Part shown: piece after piece, positions 26,526 through 36,239 of the stretch
How the letters are laid out: each line of letters starts with the position of its first letter
Numbering within the stretch: position 1 is the stretch's first letter
Source of the DNA: an uncultured Bacteroidia bacterium
Lineage (GTDB): Bacteria > Bacteroidota > Bacteroidia > Bacteroidales > UBA932
Direction: 5' to 3'
Length of the DNA: 53,196 nt
Assembly: GCA_902792815.1 (NCBI GenBank)
Contig: CADBAY010000024.1
Coordinates: 1-53,196, forward strand
The notes under the pieces: model-generated
The model's database searches: none
Seen by the model: only the letters and a program-made list of their open reading frames with translations
Told to the model about the DNA's origin: nothing
Position numbers and translations under genes: made by a program

Positions 26526-28577
26526 CTACAGCGCCTGGAAGCTTACGGAGTCGCTGGTGCCGGCAGGGGAGACCACGGAGAAGGTAGCACCCTCGGAAGG
26601 AATGCTGAGGCCGTGGAATGTCCAGATTACGCCGGTCTGCTCGCCGCTTTCCCCGAGCGCGGCTATTTCCTTACCGTCCTGCAGCAGGCGCAGCGAGGGC
26701 GCGTTGGAATACACCGTAAGGGTGAATTCCGTCCCGGCAGGGCGCTTAAGCAGCCTTCGGCCGGCAATGTACACCGTTTCCTCAGACTTGTTCCACCAGG
26801 ATTTGTACAGATAGAAAGAGTCCTTCCGCGTCTTGCGGTCGCGGGTAATCAGGCCTTTGTCGTTCATGTACTTACGGTCGGGATTCTCGGTGTATGTAAC
26901 TCCGTCGCTGCTGTCCATGAAGCCCTCCAGGCGGCTGGCAACCGGGAAGTCGAACAGAATCCAGATGGAGGTGAAATTGAGCCATGGCATCTGTGCAATC
27001 TGCTGGGCGTGAGACTCATGCAGGAGATTGCCGTACTCCTCCACGTGGCGCTTGTCGTCGGCGTAGCGCCTTATGTCTTCTTGATTCCAGGTGTGGCAGA
27101 AGGGATTGACGCCAACCCCGTATTCCGAGATATTTGAAGGGCCCATATTGTCCCGTATCCACTCCATTGTGGGAGTAATCCCGGAGAAGTCGCCGTAGGT
27201 CTTGTACCAGCCGAAGTACTGATTTTGTGAGTAGAAGTCGGCCTGGAGTCCCTTGTAGCCGTCACGCTTGAAGATGGTGCAGTCTGTAAGCCCCACGGGC
27301 CTTGACGGGTCGAGCGACTTGGCCAGCCGGTAGAGTTCGGCAGTCCATGCAACGACCTTCTGCGTGTCCAGCGGTCCCTGGAACTTGTCGATCTTGGCCG
27401 AGCCGCGCAGCTCGTTCCACATGCCCCAGAAAAAGATGGACGGGTGATTGTACAAGTTGACTATCATCTCGCGCATCTGGCTTTGGATGTTCTGGAAGTA
27501 TGCGTCGGTGGCGTTCACTCCGCACGCATCTACCCAGGGAATCTCCGTCTGTACCACTATTCCCAGCCGGTCGCAGATGCGGAAGGCGTAGTCGTTGTGC
27601 GGATAGTGGGCAAGGCGCAGGAAATTGCAGCCCAGCTCCTTCACGGTGCGGTAGTCGGCGTCGTAGTCGGCATAGTCCAGGGCCGTTGCCTTGCCGTCCA
27701 GGTCCTGGTGCATGCAGACTCCGCGCAGGGGGTAGCTCCTGCCGTTGAGCATGAATCCTCCGTCCTTGCTCATGCTGTAGTAGCGGAAGCCCACCTCGGT
27801 TACGGCACGGTCGCTGCCGGTGCTGAGTTCCACGGTATAAAGGTACGGGTCTTCGGTGCCGTTCCACAAGTGGGGCGAGGGGATGCTGAACTCGCTTTCA
27901 TATTCTCCCTCGGCACGTCTGGTCTCTTTGAACACCGTCTTTCCCGAGGCGTCCCTTACTTTGAGCGTCACCCTTGCGGCGCCGCTCACGAAGGCCTGTA
28001 CGCGTGCGTGTGCCATGCTGTTGCTCACCTCCAGCTGGGTTACATGCATTCGGTATAGTCCGTAGTGCGACGGGCTGAAATGCACTCCCCGGGGCTGAAA
28101 CACCCATGCCGGATTGTGCAGTCCGCCGTTCTTGTTGAAGTCGGAGCTAAGGGGGATGAGTTCCAGGTCCTGGGTATTGTCGCACACCACCTCCACGGTG
28201 TTGCTTCCCTTGCCTGCGAGCCCCTTAAGGTTAACGCAGAATGCCGTGTAGCCGCCCCTGTGGTCGCAGGCCAGCTGCCCGTTCACATAGACGCGCGCTT
28301 TCTGCGCGGCGCCCTCGAAGATGAGGTACGAGTCCTGCTGCGGACGCTTTATATCCACCGTGGTGCGGTACGTGGCGCATCCCCTGTAGTATGAGGCGCT
28401 GTGCCCGTCGGCGGCATTGTAGGAATGGGGTACCGACACTTCGGTCCAGGATTGCCCGTCCATCGAAAATTCCCATTTTTTCAGGGCCTTCTGCCCGCAA
28501 GGGATGAACCGTGTCGATGCTCCCGCCGTGTATGCGGCAAGCAGCAGGAGTAGTAGCGCAGCGACTGTATTTCTCAT
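26526..28577 (-). CDS. Glycoside hydrolase family 2 enzyme (beta-glucuronidase or beta-galactosidase)
   Basis: The 683-residue secreted protein has a signal peptide ending TAGA, a sugar-binding jelly roll (about 30-190), an Ig-like domain (about 190-268) and the GH2 barrel (about 270-600). The acid/base is Glu389 in WGMWNEL and the nucleophile Glu485 in NISEYGVG. Asn572-Asp-Lys574 sits where glucuronidases carry their N-x-K uronate motif, but the same NDKG also occurs in GH2 beta-galactosidases. Linkage decides in favour of a uronate role: its ATG overlaps the uxuA stop (ATGA), and a mannonate oxidoreductase gene lies upstream. It would release glucuronate outside the cytosol. Confidence 0.88.
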   Translation of the reverse strand: MRNTVAALLLLLLAAYTAGASTRFIPCGQKALKKWEFSMDGQSWTEVSVPHSYNAADGHSASYYRGCATYRTTVDIKRPQQDSYLIFEGAAQKARVYVNGQLACDHRGGYTAFCVNLKGLAGKGSNTVEVVCDNTQDLELIPLSSDFNKNGGLHNPAWVFQPRGVHFSPSHYGLYRMHVTQLEVSNSMAHARVQAFVSGAARVTLKVRDASGKTVFKETRRAEGEYESEFSIPSPHLWNGTEDPYLYTVELSTGSDRAVTEVGFRYYSMSKDGGFMLNGRSYPLRGVCMHQDLDGKATALDYADYDADYRTVKELGCNFLRLAHYPHNDYAFRICDRLGIVVQTEIPWVDACGVNATDAYFQNIQSQMREMIVNLYNHPSIFFWGMWNELRGSAKIDKFQGPLDTQKVVAWTAELYRLAKSLDPSRPVGLTDCTIFKRDGYKGLQADFYSQNQYFGWYKTYGDFSGITPTMEWIRDNMGPSNISEYGVGVNPFCHTWNQEDIRRYADDKRHVEEYGNLLHESHAQQIAQMPWLNFTSIWILFDFPVASRLEGFMDSSDGVTYTENPDRKYMNDKGLITRDRKTRKDSFYLYKSWWNKSEETVYIAGRRLLKRPAGTEFTLTVYSNAPSLRLLQDGKEIAALGESGEQTGVIWTFHGLSIPSEGATFSVVSPAGTSDSVSFQAL

Positions 28578-29746
28578 TGTTTCATTGAATTAGCTATTCC
28601 CATCTGCAGGCCGCGCAGTTCGGCGATGCCTCTCATGCGGCCGTAAAGCGAGTATCCCGGATTGGAAGTACGGGCAAGGTCGTCGCACATGCGGTGACCG
28701 TGGTCGGGGCGGCAGAAAATACGGAAACCGCGCTCCTGCATCACCTCCAGCAGAACCCTCATGACAACCGCCATGGGTACGTCCCCTTCGAGGTGGTTGT
28801 CCTCAAGGTATCCTCCGGCGGCATCTCGCCTGACATTGCGCAGATGCACGAAGTCCACCCTGTCCCCGAACTCCCGAAGCATTGCCGGCAGGTCGTTGTC
28901 GGGGCGTATGCCCAGCGATCCGGTGCAGAAGCACAGGCCGTTGGAAGGGGAGGGCACGGCTGCGACTATCCTGCGGAAGTCGTCCGCGGTGCTCATGATG
29001 CGGGGCAGACCCAGGATGGGGAACGGGGGGTCGTCGGGATGGATGACCAGCCGTACTCCGGACTCCTCGGCCACAGGGCATACTTCCTTAAGGAATTCTG
29101 TCAGGTTGTACCGCAGTTCTTCAGGTCCTATGATGTTGTAGCGCTCCAGCTCGGAGCGGAACTGCTCCAGGGTGAAGCTCTCTTCGCTTCCGGGCAGGCC
29201 TGCCAGTATGGTATGCGTAAGTGCCTGTATTTCAGCGGCGCTCATGCGGGAATACCGCTCCCGCGCCGATTCTGTTTCGTCGGGCGTGTATTCCTGGAAC
29301 GCCCCTTTGCGGCCGAGGATGAAAAGGTCGAAGGCCAGCAGTGCGGCGCGTTCGAAGCGCAGGCACTGCGAGCCGTCGGGCAGCTTCCAGGCAAGGTCGG
29401 TGCGCGTCCAGTCCAGCACGGGCATGAAGTTGTAGGTCACGCAGCTTATGCCGCAGGAGGCCAGGTTGCGGAGAGTCTGCTTGTAGTTGTCGATATAGCG
29501 CCGGAAGTCTCCGCTGCGGGTTTTGATATGTTCGTGCACCGGAACGCTTTCCACCACGCTCCACTCGAGGCCTTGGGCCGCAATTTCCGCCCGGCGGCGG
29601 CGTATTTCTTCCACGGGCCATACCTCCCCGTTGGGAATGTGGTGCAGGGCATGTACGATATCCGTCACGCCCGTTTGCCGGATATGCTCCAGGGGCACCG
29701 GGTCGGAGGGCCCGAACCAGCGCCAGCTTTCGCGCATAAGTATCAT
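28574..29746 (-). CDS. uxuA: Mannonate dehydratase
   Basis: From ATG 29746 the protein has 390 residues, the normal UxuA length. It opens with the family's [12 protein letters not shown] and shows a [10 protein letters not shown] stretch near residue 35, a [14 protein letters not shown] block near residue 100, a VIHPDDPP metal-binding segment near residue 228, FCTGSLG near residue 270, and the C-terminal RPDHGHRM. UxuA dehydrates D-mannonate to 2-keto-3-deoxygluconate in the hexuronate pathway. The start overlaps the SDR stop and the stop overlaps the GH2 start, both as ATGA, so the three are one coupled unit. Confidence 0.95.
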   Translation of the reverse strand: MILMRESWRWFGPSDPVPLEHIRQTGVTDIVHALHHIPNGEVWPVEEIRRRRAEIAAQGLEWSVVESVPVHEHIKTRSGDFRRYIDNYKQTLRNLASCGISCVTYNFMPVLDWTRTDLAWKLPDGSQCLRFERAALLAFDLFILGRKGAFQEYTPDETESARERYSRMSAAEIQALTHTILAGLPGSEESFTLEQFRSELERYNIIGPEELRYNLTEFLKEVCPVAEESGVRLVIHPDDPPFPILGLPRIMSTADDFRRIVAAVPSPSNGLCFCTGSLGIRPDNDLPAMLREFGDRVDFVHLRNVRRDAAGGYLEDNHLEGDVPMAVVMRVLLEVMQERGFRIFCRPDHGHRMCDDLARTSNPGYSLYGRMRGIAELRGLQMGIANSMKQ

Positions 29747-30561
29747 ATAGAGAAGCTGTTGAAGCCTCCGTCCACGACCGATATCGTACCGGTGACGGCG
29801 GCTGATGCGTCGGATGCGAGGTAGTGTATGGCGCCCAGTATCTCGTCGGGCTTGAGGAACCTTCCGATGGGCGTATGGGCGATGATGCTCTGCGAACGTT
29901 CCGTCAGGGATCCGTCGGGGTTGACGAGCAGCGAATGGTTTTGGCCGGTGAGGATGAATCCAGGGGCGATGGCGTTTACCCTGAGTCCCTCGCCGAACTT
30001 GGCGGCAAGTTCGCCCGCGAGCCACTCCGTCCAGCTGGCTATCCCGGCCTTGGCTATTCCGTAGCCGGCCACCCTGGTAAGGGGCCGGAACGAGGACATG
30101 GAGCAGAAGTTGATAATCGACCCCCTGCCTTTGTCCGCCATGGGCTTGAGGAAGACCTTTGTGGGTATAACGGTGCCGAAGATGTTCAGCTCGCAAACCT
30201 GCTTCATGGCCTCGATGTCCATGTCGAAGAGCGTCTGTTCCGGAGCAACGTTGGCGCTTGACAGGTTGCCTCCTGCGGCATTGATGAGCACGTCTATGGT
30301 GCCGAAACGCTGCAGGATTTCCTCCCGGCTCTGCTGCAGCATATCTTCCCGCAGCACGTCCGAGGCGAAGAAATGAGCCTCGCCGGGCGTTCCTTCGAGC
30401 CCGGCAATCAGCTTCTCACTCCTTTCCCTGGCCCTTTCCAGGCCCAGGAGCGCCACTTTGCAGCCCAGGCGCCCGAAGTAGCTGACGATGGCAGAGCCCA
30501 GCACTCCGCAGGCCCCAGTCACCACGACCACTTTTTCCTTAAGGTCGAACAAGTCATTCAT
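29743..30561 (-). CDS. SDR oxidoreductase, probable D-mannonate oxidoreductase (fructuronate reductase)
   Basis: From ATG 30561 the protein has 272 residues; an in-frame TTG four codons earlier overlaps the previous gene and is not preferred. It has the SDR cofactor motif [12 protein letters not shown] near residue 15, NAAGG near residue 94, and the catalytic Ser and YGIAKAG (Tyr-x3-Lys) near residues 150-170. The SDR type of mannonate oxidoreductase reduces fructuronate to mannonate, which UxuA then dehydrates. The ATGA overlap with uxuA is the main support for this specific role. Its start lies two bases after the large MBL lipoprotein stop, joining it to that operon. Confidence 0.85.
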   Translation of the reverse strand: MNDLFDLKEKVVVVTGACGVLGSAIVSYFGRLGCKVALLGLERARERSEKLIAGLEGTPGEAHFFASDVLREDMLQQSREEILQRFGTIDVLINAAGGNLSSANVAPEQTLFDMDIEAMKQVCELNIFGTVIPTKVFLKPMADKGRGSIINFCSMSSFRPLTRVAGYGIAKAGIASWTEWLAGELAAKFGEGLRVNAIAPGFILTGQNHSLLVNPDGSLTERSQSIIAHTPIGRFLKPDEILGAIHYLASDASAAVTGTISVVDGGFNSFSI

Positions 30562-30563
30562 GA

Positions 30564-33509
30564 TCAATAGCAAGTGTATGGCCCGTATGTGGCTTCCACC
30601 GCAAACGAGAAGTCGGTATCGCGGAGTTTATAAACGTAGAACTGCTTTCCGCCGGGAGATACGCGTATCACGAAATGCCCGCCGTAGTCCTTGACTTTGG
30701 ATGCCAGGTCGGCCACGGGAGTGCCGGCCTTGATGGAGGCGCTGTTGTCCAGTCTCCCTTCGTGGATGTTGGTCATGAACACATCGCCCCATTGATTGTG
30801 ATAGCTGAAAGCAGGGTCGCCGGGCTTGTCGGAGTCGAAAATCTGTGCCACTGTGACCTTGGGCTGGAGGATGGCGGCCGCGGACTCGTTGAGGGTGTCG
30901 TGGTACAAGTGATGGTTGGCCTTCATGGCCTCCACCTTGTTGCCCCATCCGCTCACTATGCGCTGCATCATGCCTGTCTGGCAGGCGCAGTCGCCGCCGC
31001 TGTAGTAGTCGAAATCGCCGTAGGAGATGAGCACTGTGGCGCATTCTCCGTTTTCGGTCAGCGACCCGCTGTAGGTGCCGAAGCCGCTGCCGTTCCAGTA
31101 CTTGCCGTTGGCTCCGAGGTTGTACACGGTCAGGTCGTAGGAACTGTCGTATTTGGGGATGAACTGCTTCTTGTAGTTGCCGCTGGCGTTCAAATTGAAG
31201 GCGTACCAGGCCATACCGTCCCGGGATTCCCGGTACTCGGCAAACTGGCGGAAGTCTTTGTAAATATCTGTGCTGTAGTCGCTTGTTGTGGGGGTGAAGG
31301 TGGGCCCGCAACGGTCCACCAGCTTCTTGATGGGCAGGTCGTCATACACGGCCATGACGCCGCTGCGGCAGTAGCCGTTGCCGCTCTTGCCGAAGGAGGC
31401 ACGACTCTGGCCCATGTGGTCGATGTGGTAGTGGGACAGCAGGAAGTAGTCCAGATACTCGTGCCCTGTGGCCTGCAGGAAGTATTTTGCGTAGGTAGTA
31501 TATACCTTGAACGGACGTACGACGGAGTTGGGCTTCTGGTCCACGGCCTTGGCCGAGGAAGTATAGTATTCGCCGGCGTCTATCATCATGGACGTGCCGT
31601 CGGGCATGATGACCAGTGTGCATTCACCGCGGCCGGAGTTGATGGCGTGGATGTCCAGATAGCCCTTCTGCCAAGGGGATAGGCTGCCGGCATCCGGTTG
31701 CGGCAGCGGGTCGGGAACGGGCTCGAAGCCGTCGGAGCACAGCACGGGACGTATCGGAAGACACTTCTGCACATGGCCTACGCCGTAGGCGGCATCGCTG
31801 TTCAGATGTACTGTGTAGCCATAGTCGCAGGAGTTCCCGGCGCGGAATCCGAGCACGGTGGTGGCATGGTCGGAGTCGGGATACTTGCTCAGGTCAAGCC
31901 CCGAGAAGGTGCCGCTGCGGTAGTATCCCTGGGCGTTGACGTAGTAGATTTTGTTGGTATTACCGCCGCTGATGTAACGGCCGCGTCCGGCCTTGGGAAG
32001 GAACAACCCGCTTTCCAGGTCGGCGGGAGTGAGTTCCACGGCATCGGTTTCGAGGGTGGAGCTTTCCCAGGACGGGGTGGAAGTCAGCAGTATGCCGTAG
32101 ATGCGGTTGCCGTTTACGTTTACGTATCCTGCCTTTCCGCTGGCGTTGGAGGAAGAGCTGCCTGCACGCAGGACCGAGATTTCGGCCGCCGTGGGTATGC
32201 GGTACTGTCCTTTGCTGGCCCAGAAAGCCACGTCGCCGTGGAGTGCACAGCCGGTGGCGAAGGTGCCGCCAGAGGGAACGGCGAAGCAGTCGTCGCCGCT
32301 GAGTTCGGAAGCCTCAAGGTCCTCGCCGCTGCCGCTTGAGGTAGTGAAAATGCGCCCGGCGATGCTGAATTTGGCGTCAGTTGGGAGCATGTAGCCGGCG
32401 TCGGCTTTCCATGCGTCTCCGGCTATTCCGCCCCAGTTGAAGCGGTCGAAGGCGGAGGACGACTGGGTGATGGTGACGCCCGTGCCGCTGGTGCCCACCT
32501 GGTCGCAGCCCAGGAATTCGTACTGCTGCGAGCCCAGGTGCCAGCCGCTCTGGAAGCCTTCGGAGGTCTTTCCGTCAGCAATCAGGTTGCCGGAGGCCCA
32601 CCATGTGCCTTCCACCTTGCGGACGGCGCTGCTGCGGGTGCATTTGCTCCTGATGTCCAGCGTCGGCATGGCCAGGTAGTCGGCCGGCTGCAGGCTGAGG
32701 GATGCCTTGCCGAAGGCGATGCGCTCAAGGCCTTCGATGGGGACTTCGTCACCGTCGATTATGGCGATGTGAAGGTCAGAATAGTCTCCCGGAGGAACGG
32801 CCATGCTGAAATGCAGTTCGGTGCCGTAGCCCTCGCCGCTGGGGAAGGTGATGATCTGGGAGGATGCGATGGAGTCCGATTTGATGGGCCCTGGTCCGGC
32901 AGTGTCGAAGCTGAAGCTGCCGCTGATGCGCAATCCGCCGGCGCTGAGTACCAAAGCCCTGGCGTAGGCAGGAATGTCATGCAGGGTGATGTCGATGACG
33001 GGGGCGATGTGCTTGAAATAGAGGCTGGCCGTCTGGCTGCCGTCCATTTGGAATGCCGATGCCATGAGGGCCGGCGTGGCGTCGCTTCTCTCCTGAATGG
33101 GAGGGATGGTCACGGTGCCGGGAGCACTGCCGGCAAGGGCGTAGGGATAGACGGCCACGGCGCCCGGAGCACCGGAGAAAGATGAGCAGGTAAATGTGCC
33201 CTGCGAGGTGCCCGCCCCACCCGTGAGCGTGGCACGGAACTTCTGCCCGGAGGTGTTGTACAAGGCAATCTCGTCCCCGGCAGCCCAGGTGACCTTGCCG
33301 CTCGTGGCCACGGACACCTTGGTGCCCGGGACTGCCGCGGAGGTCAGAGTTTTGCCGGAAGTGCCTGGGGCGTAAGCCGTAAGGACCAACGTGCGGCCCT
33401 CCCGGTCTCCTCCCGGCCTCTCGCTTTCAGCCAACTCCCTGCAGCACCCTGCCAGCACCATTGCCGCCAGCACCCCAAAAACTGTCACGAATCGTCTCAT
33501 CTTTCTCAT
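30564..33509 (-). CDS. Large surface lipoprotein: fimbrillin-like + FISUMP-like + MBL domain (MBL paralog A)
   Basis: From ATG 33509 the protein has 981 residues; a GTG two codons earlier is also possible. The lipoprotein signal ends VLAGC. About 30-295 look like a fimbrillin-like domain (the WAAGDEIALYN and YPYAL strands), and about 300-605 resemble the FISUMP-type surface domain (WWASGNL, YRIPTAAEI, then a closing LPIRPV). From about 611 comes an MBL domain: GYLDIHAINSGRGEC, PDGTSMMIDAG, metal motif HYHIDH, GGD, and KANHH, ending GPYTCY. The MBL part is alike in three other window genes. It is related to the ComEC-type MBL domain but exported. It is probably a surface hydrolase; the substrate is unknown. 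Confidence 0.82.
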   Translation of the reverse strand: MRKMRRFVTVFGVLAAMVLAGCCRELAESERPGGDREGRTLVLTAYAPGTSGKTLTSAAVPGTKVSVATSGKVTWAAGDEIALYNTSGQKFRATLTGGAGTSQGTFTCSSFSGAPGAVAVYPYALAGSAPGTVTIPPIQERSDATPALMASAFQMDGSQTASLYFKHIAPVIDITLHDIPAYARALVLSAGGLRISGSFSFDTAGPGPIKSDSIASSQIITFPSGEGYGTELHFSMAVPPGDYSDLHIAIIDGDEVPIEGLERIAFGKASLSLQPADYLAMPTLDIRSKCTRSSAVRKVEGTWWASGNLIADGKTSEGFQSGWHLGSQQYEFLGCDQVGTSGTGVTITQSSSAFDRFNWGGIAGDAWKADAGYMLPTDAKFSIAGRIFTTSSGSGEDLEASELSGDDCFAVPSGGTFATGCALHGDVAFWASKGQYRIPTAAEISVLRAGSSSSNASGKAGYVNVNGNRIYGILLTSTPSWESSTLETDAVELTPADLESGLFLPKAGRGRYISGGNTNKIYYVNAQGYYRSGTFSGLDLSKYPDSDHATTVLGFRAGNSCDYGYTVHLNSDAAYGVGHVQKCLPIRPVLCSDGFEPVPDPLPQPDAGSLSPWQKGYLDIHAINSGRGECTLVIMPDGTSMMIDAGEYYTSSAKAVDQKPNSVVRPFKVYTTYAKYFLQATGHEYLDYFLLSHYHIDHMGQSRASFGKSGNGYCRSGVMAVYDDLPIKKLVDRCGPTFTPTTSDYSTDIYKDFRQFAEYRESRDGMAWYAFNLNASGNYKKQFIPKYDSSYDLTVYNLGANGKYWNGSGFGTYSGSLTENGECATVLISYGDFDYYSGGDCACQTGMMQRIVSGWGNKVEAMKANHHLYHDTLNESAAAILQPKVTVAQIFDSDKPGDPAFSYHNQWGDVFMTNIHEGRLDNSASIKAGTPVADLASKVKDYGGHFVIRVSPGGKQFYVYKLRDTDFSFAVEATYGPYTCY

Positions 33510-33563
33510 AAACACCCTTTATCAATAACAATCTCCTCCTTCTGCCCTCCTCACCCCCTGCTC

Positions 33564-33642
33564 GTCCTCAGAATCGGTCCAAATTAAGGACAAACATCAG
33601 AAATCCTTTCGTTTGTCCTCAAAATCGGCCTGATTTGAGGAC
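33564..33642. repeat. Pair of palindromic 28-bp repeats around an inner inverted repeat
   Basis: Two similar 28-bp units (33564-33591 and 33615-33642) both begin GTCCTCA and end AGGAC, with AATCGG inside. The second is itself a near-perfect palindrome (GTCCTCAAA...TTTGAGGAC). Between them GGACAAAC (33588-33595) and GTTTGTCC (33611-33618) form an 8-bp perfect inverted repeat with a 15-base loop. The whole can fold in several ways. It lies 55 bases or more upstream of MBL paralog A. Confidence 0.8.
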
Positions 33643-33656
33643 GGCCGGAATGGAAA

Positions 33657-33714
33657 GCGGGCAAGGTGCGAAATAAGTGGTAAGGTCCCCGACCAAAACC
33701 GACACCTTGCCCGC
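33657..33714 (-). repeat. 12-bp perfect inverted repeat after the second GLUG gene
   Basis: GCGGGCAAGGTG and CACCTTGCCCGC pair perfectly around a 34-base loop that holds its own GGTC/GACC stem. It starts 11 bases after the GLUG stop in the direction of transcription. No U-tract follows, so it looks more like an attenuator or an mRNA-stabilising structure than a full terminator. Confidence 0.7.
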
Positions 33715-33725
33715 CGCCTATGCCT

Positions 33726-36227
33726 CTATTCGTTCACAAACGTGGCCCAGATAGTGTCTCCTCCGGTAGATTGAACACCAGAATCGGAGAATCCGGCGTC
33801 CGTGCCTGCCAAGAGTCTCTTATAAGTTCCACTGTCAACAGCACTGCCGTTAACGGTAATTCCGGAATGAACCTTTACAGGTTGTGTTTCAGTACCGAAT
33901 GTTGTTGAATGCTGACTGTACATTCCAACAATGAGGCCTGCATTGCCTGCATATCCACAACTGATTGCCCCGGACACTTCACAATTAGCACCTGTACTTG
34001 TGCTCTTTCCGTTAATAAGACCTACGATACCACCGGCTGCGAATCTGCCTGTTGTTCCAGAAACTGAAACAGTACCAATATTTACGCAATTAGTGATTGT
34101 TCCAGCAGTATAATTGCCAACAACTCCGCCAACATATTCATAAATTGCTGCGCTATTTTTGGTTGAGTTTGTTCTGACAATGCCCTTATTAACGCAACTG
34201 TCTAGTGTACCTTGATTAAGCAAGCCTACAATGCCCCCTACTCTTTGATTCTTCTTAGTTGTTATTTGTTCTAAATCTTCAACAACTCCAGATTCAGCAT
34301 TTTCACATGATTGGATAGTACCGTTGGCAGACATTAGCGAACCTACGATGCCTCCATATTTTCCTTGAGAGCATGAAACATCACCTAATTTTTTTATTCG
34401 CCCATAATTGGTGCAGTTGGATACTATGGTTTTGTTTTTAATTGTACCTACAATGCCGCCAATTCCAGTATCATTAGCAGAGCTGTTTGAAAATGTAAAA
34501 AATTGTACAGCGCCATTGATGGCATTTGAACAGTTCGAAAGTGTTATATTTGGAACAGATTCGTCTCCACTAGAATGATCCATACCCAAAATACCACCAA
34601 TAAATACTTGATTGGCTAATATATCAACAGTTGTTCCTACGCAACCATCGTTATGGCAGTCAGTAACCATGGTGTTCTGAGTGTTACCTCCGCATCGCCC
34701 AATGATACCGCCGATAAAAGTGTTACCGAAGTTGGAAGATGCCTTTGAACGTATAACCGAACCATAATTGTAGCACAAATCAAACTTTGAGTTGTCTCCT
34801 CCTATTGTTCCGACAATACCACCAGCATAAACTGTAGTATAATCGATAGCCAAATCAATTATTGCATGGTTTGAGCAATTATCCAGAGAACAATCATTCC
34901 CGGTGCGCCCTGTAATTCCTCCTACATGGACTTCTTGAGATTGTTTGGCTGTTATGGCGATGTAATTATCAATGTTCATAAGAGAACTTCTTGTGGTAGT
35001 TCCGGACAAGGCTCCTATTTTAGATGCTTTACCCTCAGTTTCAGCTGTAATATGGCTCGTTTCATCCCATTTTTTTGTTAAAGGATTGGCACCAAGGAGC
35101 AAATCCTTTACTCTCAATATATCTTCTCTGCTGGAAGAAGAGGTAATGGATGAGAAGAAACCACAATTTTCGGTAATTGTAGTATTGATAATGATGTTAT
35201 AAATACTGTGTCCCTGTCCGTCAAGACATCCGGCAAAGCCTGTGGCATCATTCCCATTCACAGGCGTCCAGGTACCTCCTTCATAGTTGATATCAGCTCC
35301 GAGTTTGACGGTCTCGCCGGCGAGGTAGTAGTCGGCGTACTTGGCCCATTTGTCGAGGTCGGCTTTGGTGGAGAGGGGGCCGAGCCACTTGAGGGTTCCG
35401 AGGTCGCTGAATTTCTTGCCTCCGTTGAGCGGGAGGTCGATTGCGCTGGAGCCGGTCTTGAAGGCCTTAAGGGTTCCGTTGTCGGCGTCTTCCTTGGAGA
35501 AGGCAAAACGGAAGCTGCTCACCCCGCTTTGAGGATATACTACGGCAAAGTAGTTCTGCCCTGCAGCGAAGCTGCCCTTGACGATAACTTTGCCGGCATT
35601 TCCTGAGACTGCTGCCGGAGCCGCTGCATTGACGCTGGCTACTCCCGCAACCTGCAGGGCGGTACCTTCGGCGTCAAATGCCTCGAATCTCACATATCCG
35701 TCCAGGGCTTCGGGAGCCTTGAACTCCACAAGTGAGGATATGTTCTTGAACACCATGTTGTCCTTGTCGGAGGTCTTGCAAACCTGTACAAGGGCATCCT
35801 TGGCCACGCACCCGCCGGAAGGGATGACCTGCACGTCAGGCAGGGTTACGGCCAGAACGTCTTCCGAGACCGCCGCTGACGGAGCCGCAGATGCAGGATA
35901 AACGGCATAATATGTATCACCTTCCGCTATGTTGACGGAGAACGTGGCATAACGTCCGTTGTTCTCGATGGCGGAATCGGTAAGGGGCTCTGAAGAAACC
36001 CATTCCGTGCCGTTGTAGACGGCAATCTGGTCGCCTGCTTCCCAGACCACGGCGTAGTCGGAGTTGAGAGAGGCTTTTGTGTCCGGCTGTTCAAGGACGG
36101 CCCTGAAAGTCAAGGTCTCCGCGGCAGGCTGGGGAGTAACGGCTTCCTCGGGTTCGATTGCCCTGTTGCATGATAAAACTGTAGCGAGCGCCAGAGAGGC
36201 GGCAAAAATATATGCTGACTTTTTCAT
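33726..36227 (-). CDS. GLUG-repeat surface lipoprotein 2 (833 residues)
   Basis: A lipoprotein signal (VLSC, Cys20) leads into a fimbrillin-like domain (about 35-285) with VWEAGDQIAVYNG and YYAVYPASA. From about 320 the chain is made of GLUG-type beta-helix repeats, with many copies of GGIVG followed by a NCxNxG turn, up to a closing TIWATF. Such repeats occur in bacterial adhesins and surface proteins. It is a clear paralog of the 821-residue protein upstream with the same architecture. The repeat half (about 33840-35210) is much richer in A+T than the N-terminal half, suggesting a recombined segment. A 45-residue peptide gene ends 12 bases before its start. Confidence 0.82.
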   Translation of the reverse strand: MKKSAYIFAASLALATVLSCNRAIEPEEAVTPQPAAETLTFRAVLEQPDTKASLNSDYAVVWEAGDQIAVYNGTEWVSSEPLTDSAIENNGRYATFSVNIAEGDTYYAVYPASAAPSAAVSEDVLAVTLPDVQVIPSGGCVAKDALVQVCKTSDKDNMVFKNISSLVEFKAPEALDGYVRFEAFDAEGTALQVAGVASVNAAAPAAVSGNAGKVIVKGSFAAGQNYFAVVYPQSGVSSFRFAFSKEDADNGTLKAFKTGSSAIDLPLNGGKKFSDLGTLKWLGPLSTKADLDKWAKYADYYLAGETVKLGADINYEGGTWTPVNGNDATGFAGCLDGQGHSIYNIIINTTITENCGFFSSITSSSSREDILRVKDLLLGANPLTKKWDETSHITAETEGKASKIGALSGTTTRSSLMNIDNYIAITAKQSQEVHVGGITGRTGNDCSLDNCSNHAIIDLAIDYTTVYAGGIVGTIGGDNSKFDLCYNYGSVIRSKASSNFGNTFIGGIIGRCGGNTQNTMVTDCHNDGCVGTTVDILANQVFIGGILGMDHSSGDESVPNITLSNCSNAINGAVQFFTFSNSSANDTGIGGIVGTIKNKTIVSNCTNYGRIKKLGDVSCSQGKYGGIVGSLMSANGTIQSCENAESGVVEDLEQITTKKNQRVGGIVGLLNQGTLDSCVNKGIVRTNSTKNSAAIYEYVGGVVGNYTAGTITNCVNIGTVSVSGTTGRFAAGGIVGLINGKSTSTGANCEVSGAISCGYAGNAGLIVGMYSQHSTTFGTETQPVKVHSGITVNGSAVDSGTYKRLLAGTDAGFSDSGVQSTGGDTIWATFVNE
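33840..35210. other. A+T-rich block inside the GLUG gene
   Basis: By eye, lines across this block run at roughly 35-45% G+C, while the sequence on either side and the paralogous GLUG gene are well above 50%. The shift near 35205 is abrupt and falls inside one open frame, at the passage from the LDGQGHSIYN segment into the repeats. Confidence 0.75.
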
Positions 36228-36239
36228 GACTCTGATCTT

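Noticed and set aside
30675-31682. A 335-residue open frame on the plus strand opposite MBL paralog A
   Set aside because: Its Val/Gly-rich composition is that of a mirrored frame, and similar plus-strand shadows occur opposite the other MBL genes, as expected from their shared codons.
33564-33714. The palindromes as an attachment site or insertion sequence ends
   Set aside because: There is no integrase, transposase or target-site duplication in or around the gap.
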